A stretch of 64,000 nt of DNA from Sphingopyxis terrae subsp. terrae NBRC 15098 (GCF_001610975.1 NZ_CP013342.1:558001-622000), one strand, 5' to 3'. Counted from the first letter of the stretch, positions 17,767-26,981 are shown. Notes: a model not told the origin generated them from the letters alone. Numbers and translations are program-made.

Positions 17767-18900
17767 ATGACCCTCTCGCGCCGCCATATGCTCATTAGCG
17801 GACTGACCATTGCCGCCGCCGGAGCGGTCCCGCGCTTTGCCTATGCCGCCGCGGCGACGCCGCGCCGGCTGGTGTTCGTGATCCAGCGCGGCGCCGCCGA
17901 CGGCCTTGCGATCGTCGCACCGACGGGTGATCCCGCCTATGCCGCGGCGCGCGGCGCGCTCGCCGAAGAGGCCGGCGGCGCGAGCCTCAACGGCCTGTTC
18001 ACGCTGCACCCGGCGCTTGCCGCCGGCGCCGATCTCTATCGCGCCAAGCAGGCGCATTTCGCGCACGCCGTCGCCACCGCCTATCGCGACCGGTCGCATT
18101 TCGATGGTCAGAATGTGCTCGAAGGCGGCGGCTCGCGCCCGTATGAAAAGAGCGACGGCTGGGTCGGGCGACTGCTGACGCTGCTGCCCGCCGCCGAGCG
18201 CGAGGCGCTCGCTATCGCGCCGGCGGTGCCACTGGCGCTGCGCGGCAGCGCCCCCGTCGCCACCTACGCCCCTAGCCGCCTGCCGCAGGCCGACGCCGAT
18301 CTGATCGCGCGGCTGTCGGCGCTCTATGCCGGCGACGCACTGTTGCACCCGCTGTGGGACAGCGCGGTCAAGACACAGGAGCTGGCGGGCGACATCGGCG
18401 GCAACAATGGCCGCAATGGTGCCGATCTCGGCAAGCTCGCGGCATCATTGATGCTTCCTGCCGACGGGGCGCGGGCGATGATGATCGAAACCGGCGGCTG
18501 GGACACGCACAGCGGTCAGCGCGGGCGGCTGACGGCCCAGCTTCGCGGGCTCGACCAGCTGGTCGGCGCGCTGCAGGTCGGGCTTGGCCCGGCGTGGAAC
18601 GACACGCTGGTCGTGGTCGCGACCGAATTCGGGCGCACGGTTGCGGTCAACGGCACCGGCGGCACCGACCATGGCACCGGATCGGCGGCGATGTTCTTCG
18701 GCGGTGCGCTGGCGGGCGGGGGGCCGGTCGCGGGCGGAATGGTCTCGGCCGACTGGCCGGGGCTGAGCGTCGCGAACCGCCTCGACGGCCGCGACCTCAA
18801 ACCGACGCGCAGCCTCGAAAGCGTGATCGGCGCCGCGATCGCGCATCACTATGCGCTTGATCCCGCGCGGGTGATGCGGACGCTCTATCCCGACGCCTGA
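17767..18900 (+). CDS. DUF1501 family protein with a Tat-type signal
   Basis: The 377-residue protein starts with an SRRHMLISG twin-arginine-like signal and a hydrophobic stretch ending near AYAAAA, so it is probably exported folded. DUF1501 proteins belong to the alkaline-phosphatase/sulfatase-like superfamily. Visible landmarks are FVIQRGAADGL, HFDGQNVLEGG, METGGWDTHSGQ and VATEFGRTVAVNGTGGTDHGTG, where the Asp and His residues could bind metal. It forms an operon with the DUF1800 gene. No substrate is known for the pair. Confidence 0.92.
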   Translation: MTLSRRHMLISGLTIAAAGAVPRFAYAAAATPRRLVFVIQRGAADGLAIVAPTGDPAYAAARGALAEEAGGASLNGLFTLHPALAAGADLYRAKQAHFAHAVATAYRDRSHFDGQNVLEGGGSRPYEKSDGWVGRLLTLLPAAEREALAIAPAVPLALRGSAPVATYAPSRLPQADADLIARLSALYAGDALLHPLWDSAVKTQELAGDIGGNNGRNGADLGKLAASLMLPADGARAMMIETGGWDTHSGQRGRLTAQLRGLDQLVGALQVGLGPAWNDTLVVVATEFGRTVAVNGTGGTDHGTGSAAMFFGGALAGGGPVAGGMVSADWPGLSVANRLDGRDLKPTRSLESVIGAAIAHHYALDPARVMRTLYPDA

Positions 18901-18994
18901 GACTATGGTGCCATCGCGACGGACCCGGCTGACGGCCTTTCATAACGGACCGAATGGTGTAGGCTGAACGCGAAGCAGCGGGCGGGGACCGATC

Positions 18995-19921
18995 ATGTGC
19001 CGTGCGATGATGTATCTGGGCGAACCGGTGCAGCTCGACGATCTGTTGTTCAAGCCCGACTCCAGCCTCGTCAATCAGGCCTATATGCCGCGCATGTTGC
19101 ACATGCTGAATCTCGCCGGGTTCGGGATGATGGCGTGGGATTCGACCAGTTTCGTGCCCGATGTGCCGCACCGTTACCGATCCCCCTCGCTGCCAATTTT
19201 CGACGGCAATCTGAAATCGCTGGCGATCAAGACGCGCGCCGAATGTGTGATCGCACATGTCCGCGGGGTGGCCTATTCGACCAGCGTCAAGGTGAGCGAA
19301 CAGAATACCCACCCCTTTCATTTTCCCGGCGCCGCGGTGGCGATGGCGCATAATGGCGACATCTATCGCATCGGCGATCTCAAGCGCACGCTGGCGGAGG
19401 CAATCGCGCCCGACTTGCTCGCGCAGATCTCGGGATCGACCGACAGCGAATGGGTCTATGCGCTGCTGCTATCGCAGCTGGCCGACTGGCGCGCCGAGCC
19501 CGCGCCCGATGAACTGGTGGCCGCGGTCCAGCGGACGGTGGATCTGGTCGAGGCGGCGCGGCGCCGGCACGGCATCGCCATTTCATCGAGCTGCAATCTC
19601 TTTCTGACCACCGGCCGCCAGATATTGGGGCTGCGCCACTGTTTCGATTTCGGCCATTACCGCACCGGATCGCCCGACCAGCTCCACGAAGCCAATATGA
19701 ACTTCCTGTCGATGTGGTTCACCACCGGGCGCGACTACGGTTTGCACGATGGCGAGTGGCAAATGGTCGGCGGCGAAGAGGAACCGCGCGCGATCATCAT
19801 CGCGTCCGAACCGCTTTCGTCGAACAGCGCGACATGGATGCCGGTGCCCGAATATGCGATGGTCCACGCGGTTATGGACGGAAAGCGGCCCGATTTCCGG
19901 GTGATCCCGCTGGAGCGCTAG
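18995..19921 (+). CDS. Class II glutamine amidotransferase domain protein
   Basis: The 308-residue protein begins MCRAMMYLG, so Cys2 would be the N-terminal nucleophile after methionine removal. Further class II glutaminase features are AHVRG, NTHPF, MAHNGDI and GSTDSEWVY, which bind glutamine and build the oxyanion hole. It resembles EgtC/YafJ-type stand-alone glutaminase domains rather than PurF, GlmS or AsnB, because no synthase domain follows. The acceptor of the ammonia or the natural gamma-glutamyl substrate is unknown. GGGGA before the ATG supports the start. It is convergent with the next gene, three bases apart. Confidence 0.9.
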   Translation: MCRAMMYLGEPVQLDDLLFKPDSSLVNQAYMPRMLHMLNLAGFGMMAWDSTSFVPDVPHRYRSPSLPIFDGNLKSLAIKTRAECVIAHVRGVAYSTSVKVSEQNTHPFHFPGAAVAMAHNGDIYRIGDLKRTLAEAIAPDLLAQISGSTDSEWVYALLLSQLADWRAEPAPDELVAAVQRTVDLVEAARRRHGIAISSSCNLFLTTGRQILGLRHCFDFGHYRTGSPDQLHEANMNFLSMWFTTGRDYGLHDGEWQMVGGEEEPRAIIIASEPLSSNSATWMPVPEYAMVHAVMDGKRPDFRVIPLER

Positions 19922-19924
19922 CGC

Positions 19925-20917
19925 CTAAGCGGCGACGGAATGTCCGCGGCGCATCGCCACGATCCGGGCCTCGACCTGATCGAGCGTATCGAGCGCGGTC
20001 ACGAGATCGGCGTTGACCGACATACCGAGCTCGCGCGCCAGGCTGTCGCCGGTCGCCAGCAGTTCGGAAAAGATCGCGTGATCGAAAGCCAGCAGCGTGG
20101 TCTGCTCGCTGCTACGCAGCACCCGGTCGTGCGGGCTGTCCAACAGCGCGGGGGCCAGCCCGACGAGCTGCCCCGGTCCGGTCACGGTGAGCTGGTAAAT
20201 GCCCGCGCGATGCGGCAGCGCGCTGCGCACCGCGCCGCGCACGACAAGCCAGATGCACGCGGGATCGCCGCCCGGCGCGGCCAGATCGCGATCGGCGGCC
20301 ACATCGACACGGCGACCGGCATTCCAGAAAGCGAGCCGCTGGGCCGCGCTCATCGCCGCGCAGCAGGGCAGCCGCGCCAGAAAGGCTTCGGCGGCGAAAT
20401 CATCTTCGGCGACAGGCGGCAGCGCGCGCTGCGGGCGGGCGGCAAAACTGTCCGGCCAGCGCGCGAGGAGCGCGGCAATGTCGCCGGTCTTCCCTTGGAT
20501 GCGCTGCGCGATCGCACGGCCGAGGGCCGCCTGCAATTGCAGCGATGCCGGCCGAAGCTGCGCCAGCGCGGCGCGAAATTGTTCGGCCGGCAGGTGCCAG
20601 GTCGCCACCGGCCCGCGCGCGATGCCCATCGCCGACCGCCGAAGATCGCGGCCGATCAGCGCCATGTCGCCGATCACCTCGCCCGGCCCGGCCTGGGCCA
20701 GCGTGGCGAGCCCGCCACCGGGCAGCCGTTTGCCGATTTCGACGCGGCCGTCCGCGATCAGATAGAGACCGTCGGCGCGCTCGTTCTGGATCAGGATCGC
20801 CTCGCCGTCGGCGAAGTGGCGCGGCGCAAAGGCGGTCGCAAGTTCGTCCCGTTCGGCGTCACCCAGTCCGGCGAAGAGCGGGACGTCCGCCAGTTGATCG
20901 GCGGACAGCGGCGTCAT
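19925..20917 (-). CDS. Twin cyclic-nucleotide-binding-domain protein without DNA-binding domain
   Basis: The 330-residue protein has a first CNB domain (about residues 10-130) with PLFAGLGDAERDEL, GEAILIQNERADGLYLIADG and the pocket-like GEVIGDMALIGRDLRRSAMG. A second, more diverged CNB-like domain lies at about 190-310. No helix-turn-helix follows, so it is not a CRP/FNR transcription factor. It could be a cAMP- or c-di-GMP-responsive partner protein. The pocket has GDMA where cAMP binders usually have GE(L/I)A, so ligand binding is uncertain. Its ATG shares bases with the xth stop (ATGA), which places it in the erpA-xth operon. Confidence 0.85.
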   Translation of the reverse strand: MTPLSADQLADVPLFAGLGDAERDELATAFAPRHFADGEAILIQNERADGLYLIADGRVEIGKRLPGGGLATLAQAGPGEVIGDMALIGRDLRRSAMGIARGPVATWHLPAEQFRAALAQLRPASLQLQAALGRAIAQRIQGKTGDIAALLARWPDSFAARPQRALPPVAEDDFAAEAFLARLPCCAAMSAAQRLAFWNAGRRVDVAADRDLAAPGGDPACIWLVVRGAVRSALPHRAGIYQLTVTGPGQLVGLAPALLDSPHDRVLRSSEQTTLLAFDHAIFSELLATGDSLARELGMSVNADLVTALDTLDQVEARIVAMRRGHSVAA

Positions 20918-21684
20918 GCAAAGGTGGCCCAGGTTGGCGCGTGGTCGCTCGCCTTTTCGCGGCCGCGATACGCCTTGTCGACCTGCGCATCGATCAGGCG
21001 GTCGGCCATCGCGGGGCTTAGCAGCAGATGGTCGATGCGGAAACCATGGTCGCGCTGCCACCCGCCGGCCTGATAATCCCAGAAGGTCCAGACATGCCCG
21101 GCCGGATGGCGGCTGCGGATCGCATCGGTCCAGCCATCGCCGAGAATTCGGAACCACGCGTCGCGCGATTCGGGCTGCATGAGCGCATCGTCCGCCATGC
21201 CGCGCACGTCCCACACATCGTCATCGTGTGGGATGACATTATAGTCGCCTGCCAGGATCGCGGGAATTTCGCTTGCGAGCAGCGCCTTCGCGCGTTCGCG
21301 CAGCCGGGCCATCCAGCGCAGCTTGTAATCGAATTTGGGGCCGGGATGCGGATTGCCGTTGGGAAGATAGATCGCCCCGATGCGGACGCCGAAAACATCC
21401 GCCTCCAGATAACGTGACTGTTCGTCCTCGGCCTCGCCGGCGAGTCCGCGCTGCACTTCGACCGGATCGGTCCCCTTGGCGAGGATTGCGACGCCGTTGA
21501 AGCCTTTTTGCCCGTGATAGAGGAAGCCGTAGCCCGCCGCCTCGATCTCCTTGGTCGGCATCGTTTCGTCGCTCGATTTCAGTTCCTGCAGGCAGACGAC
21601 ATCGGGCTGCGTTTCATCGAGCCATTCGACAAGACGCGGCATCCGCGCCTTGATCCCGTTGATGTTGAAGGTGGCGACTTTCAT
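20914..21684 (-). CDS. xth: Exodeoxyribonuclease III / AP endonuclease
   Basis: The 256-residue enzyme matches the ExoIII family of base-excision-repair AP endonucleases. The catalytic landmarks are present in order: FNINGIKAR, CLQELK (metal-binding Glu), YHGQKGFNGVAILAK, YLPNGNP, LAGDYNVIP and the terminal SDHAPTWA with the catalytic Asp-His. It lies 39 bases downstream of erpA and overlaps the following CNB gene by an ATGA, so the three are probably one transcript. Confidence 0.96.
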   Translation of the reverse strand: MKVATFNINGIKARMPRLVEWLDETQPDVVCLQELKSSDETMPTKEIEAAGYGFLYHGQKGFNGVAILAKGTDPVEVQRGLAGEAEDEQSRYLEADVFGVRIGAIYLPNGNPHPGPKFDYKLRWMARLRERAKALLASEIPAILAGDYNVIPHDDDVWDVRGMADDALMQPESRDAWFRILGDGWTDAIRSRHPAGHVWTFWDYQAGGWQRDHGFRIDHLLLSPAMADRLIDAQVDKAYRGREKASDHAPTWATFA

Positions 21685-21723
21685 CGCCCCGCTATGGCAG
21701 GAAGCGCGCCGCTTAGAAAGGCG

Positions 21724-22065
21724 TCAGATCGAGAAGCTGGAGCCGCAACCGCAGCCCGAGGCGGCGTTGGGATTTTCGACCTTGAACGAAGATCCGCCGA
21801 GCGAATCGACAAAATCGACGATGCAGCCGCGCAACAGATCGAGGCTGATCGAATCGACCACCAGCTTGACCCCGTCGGTTTCGGTGACGCGGTCATCGGC
21901 GTCGATGCTTTCAGCCAGACCGAAGCGATAGGTGAAGCCCGAACAGCCGCCGCCGTCGACTGCAAGGCGCAGTGCAGGTTCCACGCCGCCCTTGCGTTCG
22001 GCGATCCAGCGGACGCGCGCCGCAGCGGCGGGAGACAGGGTGATATCGTCGATCTGCGTGGCCAT
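21724..22065 (-). CDS. erpA: Iron-sulfur cluster insertion protein ErpA
   Basis: This A-type carrier of 113 residues has the three conserved cysteines: Cys41 in GGGCSGFTY, and Cys105 and Cys107 in the C-terminal GCGCGSSF. It delivers Fe-S clusters to apoproteins. ErpA and IscA are hard to separate by sequence; the isolated position next to xth rather than in a suf or isc operon favours ErpA. A terminator just upstream isolates it from the M23 peptidase, so it should have its own promoter in the 22066-22090 area or read-through. Confidence 0.92.
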   Translation of the reverse strand: MATQIDDITLSPAAAARVRWIAERKGGVEPALRLAVDGGGCSGFTYRFGLAESIDADDRVTETDGVKLVVDSISLDLLRGCIVDFVDSLGGSSFKVENPNAASGCGCGSSFSI

Positions 22066-22091
22066 CCTGTGAAGATAGGATTGCTAGCCCC

Positions 22092-22131
22092 AAAAGAAAA
22101 GGGCGCCCCGGCCGCTGGCCTGGGGACGCCC
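22092..22131 (-). terminator. Rho-independent terminator after the M23 peptidase gene
   Basis: Read on the minus strand, GGGCG-T-CCCC and GGGGCGCCC pair with one bulged base around a 12-base loop, followed by TTTTCTTTT. It lies 25 bases after the peptidase stop and 27 before erpA. Confidence 0.85.
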
Positions 22132-22155
22132 CTCCTCTCCGACCCAGAGAAACTG

Positions 22156-22854
22156 TTACTCGGGACCGCCCATGGCCAGCTTGTCGCCGGTGAGCGCCGC
22201 GATCGTCATCGAATCCGACCGCACGAACGGCATCGGGTTGACCGGTTCGCCGTCGATGCGGACTTCGTAATGGAGATGGTTGCCGGTCGAGCGGCCGGTC
22301 GAACCGACATAGCCGATGACATCGCCCTTCTTCACCTGCTGCCCGGGCTGCACGACGAAGGACGACATATGGCCGTAGCGCGTCTCGATCGCGTTGCCAT
22401 GTTCGATTTCGACATAATTGCCGTAGCCGCCGAGGCGCTGGGCGCGGCCGACAATGCCGTCGGCGGTGGCGTAGATGGGGGTGCCATAAGGCGCCGGAAT
22501 GTCGACGCCATTGTGACGCGCGAGCTTGCCGGTAATCGGGTGGACGCGCATGCCATACGAAGACGAGAGCGACATCTGCTCGATCGGACGGCGCGACGGG
22601 ATCGCGATGCCAATATTGGCCGTCAGCCCCGTGTCGAGACGCTTCCACGCCTGAAAAATCGCATAGGCTTCGCTGTCGTCGCGCTGCGTCGGTGCCCCCG
22701 GGACGCTGTCCTCATCGGGTTCGTCGGGGACGACGATGCCCGCGTCGCTGCTGCCTTCGACCGCATGTGCAGCCGGAACAGTCATGCCTGTCAGTGCCAA
22801 GGCACCGAAAACAAGACCAAATCGGAACTTTTGCCCCAGAGAAGCGTTTCGCAC
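22156..22854 (-). CDS. M23 (LytM) family metallopeptidase
   Basis: The 232-residue protein has an N-terminal signal peptide (about residues 1-31) and a LytM domain with a full set of zinc ligands and catalytic residues: His114 and Asp118 in RHNGVDIP, His162 in RYGHMS and His193/His195 in GNHLHYEV. It should be a periplasmic endopeptidase acting on peptidoglycan cross-links. The start is read as GTG at 22854 because the next ATG would fall inside the signal peptide. It lies 115 bases downstream of the DUF455 gene and ends before a strong terminator. Confidence 0.92.
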   Translation of the reverse strand: MRNASLGQKFRFGLVFGALALTGMTVPAAHAVEGSSDAGIVVPDEPDEDSVPGAPTQRDDSEAYAIFQAWKRLDTGLTANIGIAIPSRRPIEQMSLSSSYGMRVHPITGKLARHNGVDIPAPYGTPIYATADGIVGRAQRLGGYGNYVEIEHGNAIETRYGHMSSFVVQPGQQVKKGDVIGYVGSTGRSTGNHLHYEVRIDGEPVNPMPFVRSDSMTIAALTGDKLAMGGPE

Positions 22855-22969
22855 GTATCGACCCCGCTATCGCCTTGTCGCCGACCCGTTTTACGGCGGT
22901 GTCGGCGCCGGTTGTTTCTCGTGGATGGGATTATTCCCTTGCCCGCGATGGTTACTGCGTGGGCGATCC

Positions 22970-23761
22970 TTACGAAGCAATAACAGCGTAGTATTCTTGC
23001 GTTAAACCGGCATCCCGGCGCGCCGAGTCGTTGAACGGCGGCTTCAGCACCCCGCGAAATCGCGATTTCACGAGGGTTTGCCATGTCGGCGCCGGGGCGA
23101 ATCCCAATTCGTCGCACATCCAGTTGAACCAGACAGTGCCGGCGCTCACATGCCGGATCTCGTCGGTATAAATGCGCTCCAATATCTTTGCCGAAGCCTC
23201 GTCGCCTTGGGCGCGGAAGCGCGTGACGGTGGCGGGCGTCACGTCGAGGCCGCGCGCCTCCAGCACCATTGGCACAATCGCCAGCCGCGCGAGCGGATCG
23301 TCGGCGGTCGCCGCCGCCGCTTCCCACAGGCCTGCATGGGCGGGCAGCGCGCCATAGTGACTGCCAAGCGTGCGCAGGCGCCGCTCGAGCAGCGCGAAAT
23401 GCATCGCCTCGTCGGCCGCGACGGCGATCCAGTCATCGACGAAGCCGCGCGGGAAGCGGTCGCCGAAGCGCCCCAACAGATCGACCGCCAGATCGATCGC
23501 GACGAATTCGATATGCGCCAGCGCATGGAGCATCGCGATGCGACCCCGCTCGGAGCCGCCCTTGCGGCGGCGCGGCATCTGGTTCGGCGGCAGCAGCGCG
23601 GGCTCGGCCGGCCAGGCGGGCTGATCCGGCATCGCCACGTCGCAGCGCTGGGCAAGCGCGCCGCGGCGCCACGCCCGCGCCAACGCCCGCGCCGCGCGGC
23701 GCTTGTCGTGCGGGTCCGCCGTCAGCAGGACCGCGCGCGCCGCTTCGCCCAGGCTTTGCAT
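22970..23761 (-). CDS. DUF455 ferritin-like protein
   Basis: From the ATG at 23761 the protein has 263 residues. The central part (about 95-210) is a ferritin-like four-helix bundle with paired carboxylate/histidine motifs: HALAHIEFVAIDL, DEAMHFALLERRL and YTDEIRHVSAGTVWF. These would hold a di-iron site, as in DUF455 proteins related to the MiaE tRNA hydroxylase superfamily. The substrate is unknown. The start codon shares one base with the stop of bcp (TGATG), indicating coupled translation in a glnE-bcp-DUF455 operon. Confidence 0.88.
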   Translation of the reverse strand: MQSLGEAARAVLLTADPHDKRRAARALARAWRRGALAQRCDVAMPDQPAWPAEPALLPPNQMPRRRKGGSERGRIAMLHALAHIEFVAIDLAVDLLGRFGDRFPRGFVDDWIAVAADEAMHFALLERRLRTLGSHYGALPAHAGLWEAAAATADDPLARLAIVPMVLEARGLDVTPATVTRFRAQGDEASAKILERIYTDEIRHVSAGTVWFNWMCDELGFAPAPTWQTLVKSRFRGVLKPPFNDSARRDAGLTQEYYAVIAS

Positions 23762-24228
23762 CAGAGCGTCTTTGCCGCCTCCAGCACCGCATCGGCATGG
23801 CCCTTCACGCGCACCTGGCGCCATTCGCGGGCGAGCTTGCCATCGGCCCCGAACAGGAAGGTCGAGCGTTCGATTCCCATATAGGTGCGGCCATAATTCT
23901 GCTTTTCGACCCAGGTGCCAAAGGCTTCGCACACGCTGCCGTCCTCGTCGGAGGCGAGCCGCACGGTCAGACCATATTTGTCGCGAAACTTGCACAGCTT
24001 CGCCGGCGCGTCGCGCGACACCGCGATCACCTGCGCATTCAGATGCGCGAAATCGGGTGCGAGCCGGGTGAAATCCTGCGCCTCGGTGGTGCAGCCCGGC
24101 GTATCCGCCTTGGGATAGAAATAGACGACCAGCGGCGCCCCCTTCAGCGCCTTGAGGTCGATCTCTGCGCCGTCGGCATCGGCAAGCGTGCCGGCCGGAA
24201 TATCGTCTCCGATCGCGAGTGCGCTCAT
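23761..24228 (-). CDS. bcp: Thioredoxin-dependent thiol peroxidase (BCP/PrxQ)
   Basis: The 155-residue peroxiredoxin has the BCP/PrxQ motif YFYPKADTPGCTTEA with the peroxidatic cysteine, and the family ending REWRQVRVKGHADAVL. The resolving cysteine expected five residues later is absent (CTTEAQDF), so it probably works as a 1-Cys form or with another partner. The start at 24228 shares bases with the glnE stop (ATGA). It is the second peroxiredoxin of the window, of a different subfamily from the Prx5 gene. Confidence 0.94.
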   Translation of the reverse strand: MSALAIGDDIPAGTLADADGAEIDLKALKGAPLVVYFYPKADTPGCTTEAQDFTRLAPDFAHLNAQVIAVSRDAPAKLCKFRDKYGLTVRLASDEDGSVCEAFGTWVEKQNYGRTYMGIERSTFLFGADGKLAREWRQVRVKGHADAVLEAAKTL

Positions 24229-26927
24229 TCGTCCTTCTCCTTCTGGGGCGCGGCGGACCGAATCGCGGCCCACCAGTCGCCGACCTCCTGCCGCGCCGCA
24301 TCGTGCGCGGCAAGCAGTTGCGGCCAGCCCGGTTCGCCGCAGGCGCTGGCGACCAGTTTGCGCGCCGCCGCGTTGGCGGGGGCGCCTTCGGGCGCGGTCA
24401 GTCGCAGCATGACGAGCATCCGCGCAAGCAGCGCATGCGCCGTCCCCATTCCGGTCGGCGCCAATGCCGCTGCTTCCAGGCAGGCGAGCGCGGTCGGGAT
24501 ATGCGGATCGCGACAGCGCCCGCTCGCCAGTTGCTCGGTCTGCATGGCAAATTCCAGATCGACGAGCCCACCGGGGCCGCCCTTGATGTCGAGCGCGCCC
24601 TGCGGCGGCTTATGCGCGGCGATCTTATCGCGCATCGTCGCGGCGTCAGCGACGACCGCGGCCCGGTCGCGCGGCGCCGTCAGGACCTTTTCGATCACGC
24701 GGCCCACCTCGGCGCGCGCCGCGTCGGAGCCATAGACAGCGCGCGCGCGCAGCAGCGCCATATGCTCCCACGTCCACGCCTCCTCCCGCTGATAGCGGTC
24801 GAAGCTGTCGACCGTGACCACCAGCGGCCCTTGCGCGCCCGACGGGCGGAGCCGGACATCGACGTCGTAGAGCTTGCCCGCCGCGGTCGGTACCGACATC
24901 GCCGCCGTCACCCGCTGCGCAAGCCGGTTGTAATAGGTGGTGGCGCCGAGCGGCCGCAGCCCGTCCGATTCCGCGAGATGGTCGCCGGTGAACAGATAGA
25001 TGAGATCGAGGTCGGAGGCATGGGTCAGCGCGCTGCCGCCAAGCCGCCCGAGCGCGAGCACGACCAGTTCGCTGTTCGGAACGCGGCCGTGCGCGACGAC
25101 GAATTCGGCAACCGTGGCGTCGGCGAGCACCTGCAACGCCGCTTCGGCCAGATCGGCATAACCGCGCGCGACGATCAGCGGGTCGGTCGATCCCGCGATC
25201 AGTTGTACGCCATAGGCAAAACGCCGCTCGCCCACCCGGTCGCGCACGCGGTCGAGCAACCGCTCATAATCGAGACCGGCAAGCGTCGGCGCCCATTCGG
25301 CGAGCAGTTCGGTCTTGCTGGCCGGTGCCTCGAACGCGCGCGCGTCGATCAGCCCCTCGATCAGCTCGACGCGCGCCGCGAGCGCATCGGAGAGCGCGGG
25401 CGCGAGCGCGAGGATGCGCGTCGCGATTTTCGCCAGCGCGGGCTGCGCCGCGAGCAGATGAAAGAAGCCCACCGCACTGGGCAGCCCCCCCACCAGCTTG
25501 TCGAAGCGGACGAGCGCCGCGTCGGGATCGGGTGCCGCGCCGAGCGCCCGAACGAGTTCGGGGAGCACCGTCTCCAGCGCCTCGAGTGCTGCCGGGCTGC
25601 GCAGCGCGCGCGCCTTGCCGCCGCGCCATTCGGTGATGGTGCGCAGCGCGGCGTCGGGCGGATCGAACCCCGCCGCGGCGAGCGCCCCCGCCAGCTCCCC
25701 CTCGCCCATCGGCAGCCCGCGCGCCACCGCGCGTTCGGCCACCAGCCGGTCGTAGACGGCGCCGACATCGGTAACCACAGGTTCGAGCGCGGCGAGCAGC
25801 GCGGCGCCGTTGGGCGCTCCGTCGAGCCGCGCCACAGCGTCGAGCGCGACGGGCTGGACCGGCAGGCTGTGCGTTTGCTGATCCTCGATCATCTGCAACC
25901 GGTGTTCGATCCGCCGCAGCACCGCATAATGATCGGCAAGCCGCGTCGCGATATCGGCATCGATCCGTCCTGCTCCGGCGAGCGCAGCGAGCGCGTCCAC
26001 CGTCGCCGGCACGCGCAGCGACGGATCGCGCCCGCCGTAGATGAGCTGGTGAACCTGCGCGAAAAATTCGATCTCGCGAATGCCGCCGCGGCCGCGCTTG
26101 AGATCGAAACCCGGGCCGAATGCCTGCCCTTGCGCGAAATGGTCGCGGATGCGGTCGCTCATCGCGCCGATTTCCTTGAGCTGGCGGAAATCGAGGCTGC
26201 GCCGCCAGATGAAGGGCTGGATCGCGTCGAGGAAATGCTCCCCGAGCGCGCGGTCGCCCGCCGACGCACGCGAACGGATGAAGGCCGCCTGCTCCCATGC
26301 CAGCGCCTCCGACTCATAATAGGATATGGCGGCGCTTTCGGGCAGGACGATCGGCGTCACTTCGGGGTGCGGGCGCAGGCGCAAATCGACGCGCAACACA
26401 TGGCCATCGGCAGTACGCGCCGACAGGATTTCGACCATCCGCCGCGCGATCCGCACCGCCGCCTCATCGGGGTCGTCGCGCGAGCGGCGCGGCATGGTGT
26501 CGGGGTCGAAGATCAGGATCGGGTCGATGTCCGACGAATAGTTGAGTTCGTGGCTGCCGAGCTTGCCGAGCGCAATGACGGCAATCCCGCGCGGCGCCTC
26601 TCCGGGGACGCGCTCGGCAAAGGCTGCGGCCAGCGCCGCGTCGCAGGCGGCATCGGCAAAGGCGGAGAGGTGGCGCGTCGTTGCCGCCACATCATGCTCG
26701 CCCGACAGATCGCCGAGCGCGAGCAGCAGCGCCGTGCGCCCGCGCCACCGGCGCAGCGCTGGCATGATGTCGTCGTCCGCCGCTGGCAGCGCCACCGGCG
26801 GCAGCGCCGCATCGGCCCCATCGGCCAGAAAGCGCGCCACGTCGTCGGGATAAAGCTCCGCGAGCCGCGCGAGAAACGGGGCGTTGGCGGTCAGGCGGTC
26901 GAGCGCGGACTGGCGGGCGGCTGTCAT
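24225..26927 (-). CDS. glnE: Bifunctional glutamine synthetase adenylyltransferase/deadenylase
   Basis: The 900-residue GlnE controls glutamine synthetase by adding or removing AMP in response to PII. Two nucleotidyltransferase halves are visible. The N-terminal deadenylase has GKLGSHELNYSSDIDPILIF and the C-terminal adenylase has GRLGGSALTHASDLDLIYLF. Both keep the catalytic D-x-D pair. LDIKGGPGGLVDLEFAMQ and LKRGRGGIREIEFFAQ are the regulatory-region signatures. The length is a little shorter than the 945 residues of E. coli. It begins the minus-strand operon glnE-bcp-DUF455 and lies 54 bases downstream of phyR. Confidence 0.97.
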   Translation of the reverse strand: MTAARQSALDRLTANAPFLARLAELYPDDVARFLADGADAALPPVALPAADDDIMPALRRWRGRTALLLALGDLSGEHDVAATTRHLSAFADAACDAALAAAFAERVPGEAPRGIAVIALGKLGSHELNYSSDIDPILIFDPDTMPRRSRDDPDEAAVRIARRMVEILSARTADGHVLRVDLRLRPHPEVTPIVLPESAAISYYESEALAWEQAAFIRSRASAGDRALGEHFLDAIQPFIWRRSLDFRQLKEIGAMSDRIRDHFAQGQAFGPGFDLKRGRGGIREIEFFAQVHQLIYGGRDPSLRVPATVDALAALAGAGRIDADIATRLADHYAVLRRIEHRLQMIEDQQTHSLPVQPVALDAVARLDGAPNGAALLAALEPVVTDVGAVYDRLVAERAVARGLPMGEGELAGALAAAGFDPPDAALRTITEWRGGKARALRSPAALEALETVLPELVRALGAAPDPDAALVRFDKLVGGLPSAVGFFHLLAAQPALAKIATRILALAPALSDALAARVELIEGLIDARAFEAPASKTELLAEWAPTLAGLDYERLLDRVRDRVGERRFAYGVQLIAGSTDPLIVARGYADLAEAALQVLADATVAEFVVAHGRVPNSELVVLALGRLGGSALTHASDLDLIYLFTGDHLAESDGLRPLGATTYYNRLAQRVTAAMSVPTAAGKLYDVDVRLRPSGAQGPLVVTVDSFDRYQREEAWTWEHMALLRARAVYGSDAARAEVGRVIEKVLTAPRDRAAVVADAATMRDKIAAHKPPQGALDIKGGPGGLVDLEFAMQTEQLASGRCRDPHIPTALACLEAAALAPTGMGTAHALLARMLVMLRLTAPEGAPANAAARKLVASACGEPGWPQLLAAHDAARQEVGDWWAAIRSAAPQKEKDE

Positions 26928-26981
26928 CGCCCGCCGCTATCGCCTGCTCAACCGGCGCTCGCAACCCTCACTGACAAAAGG

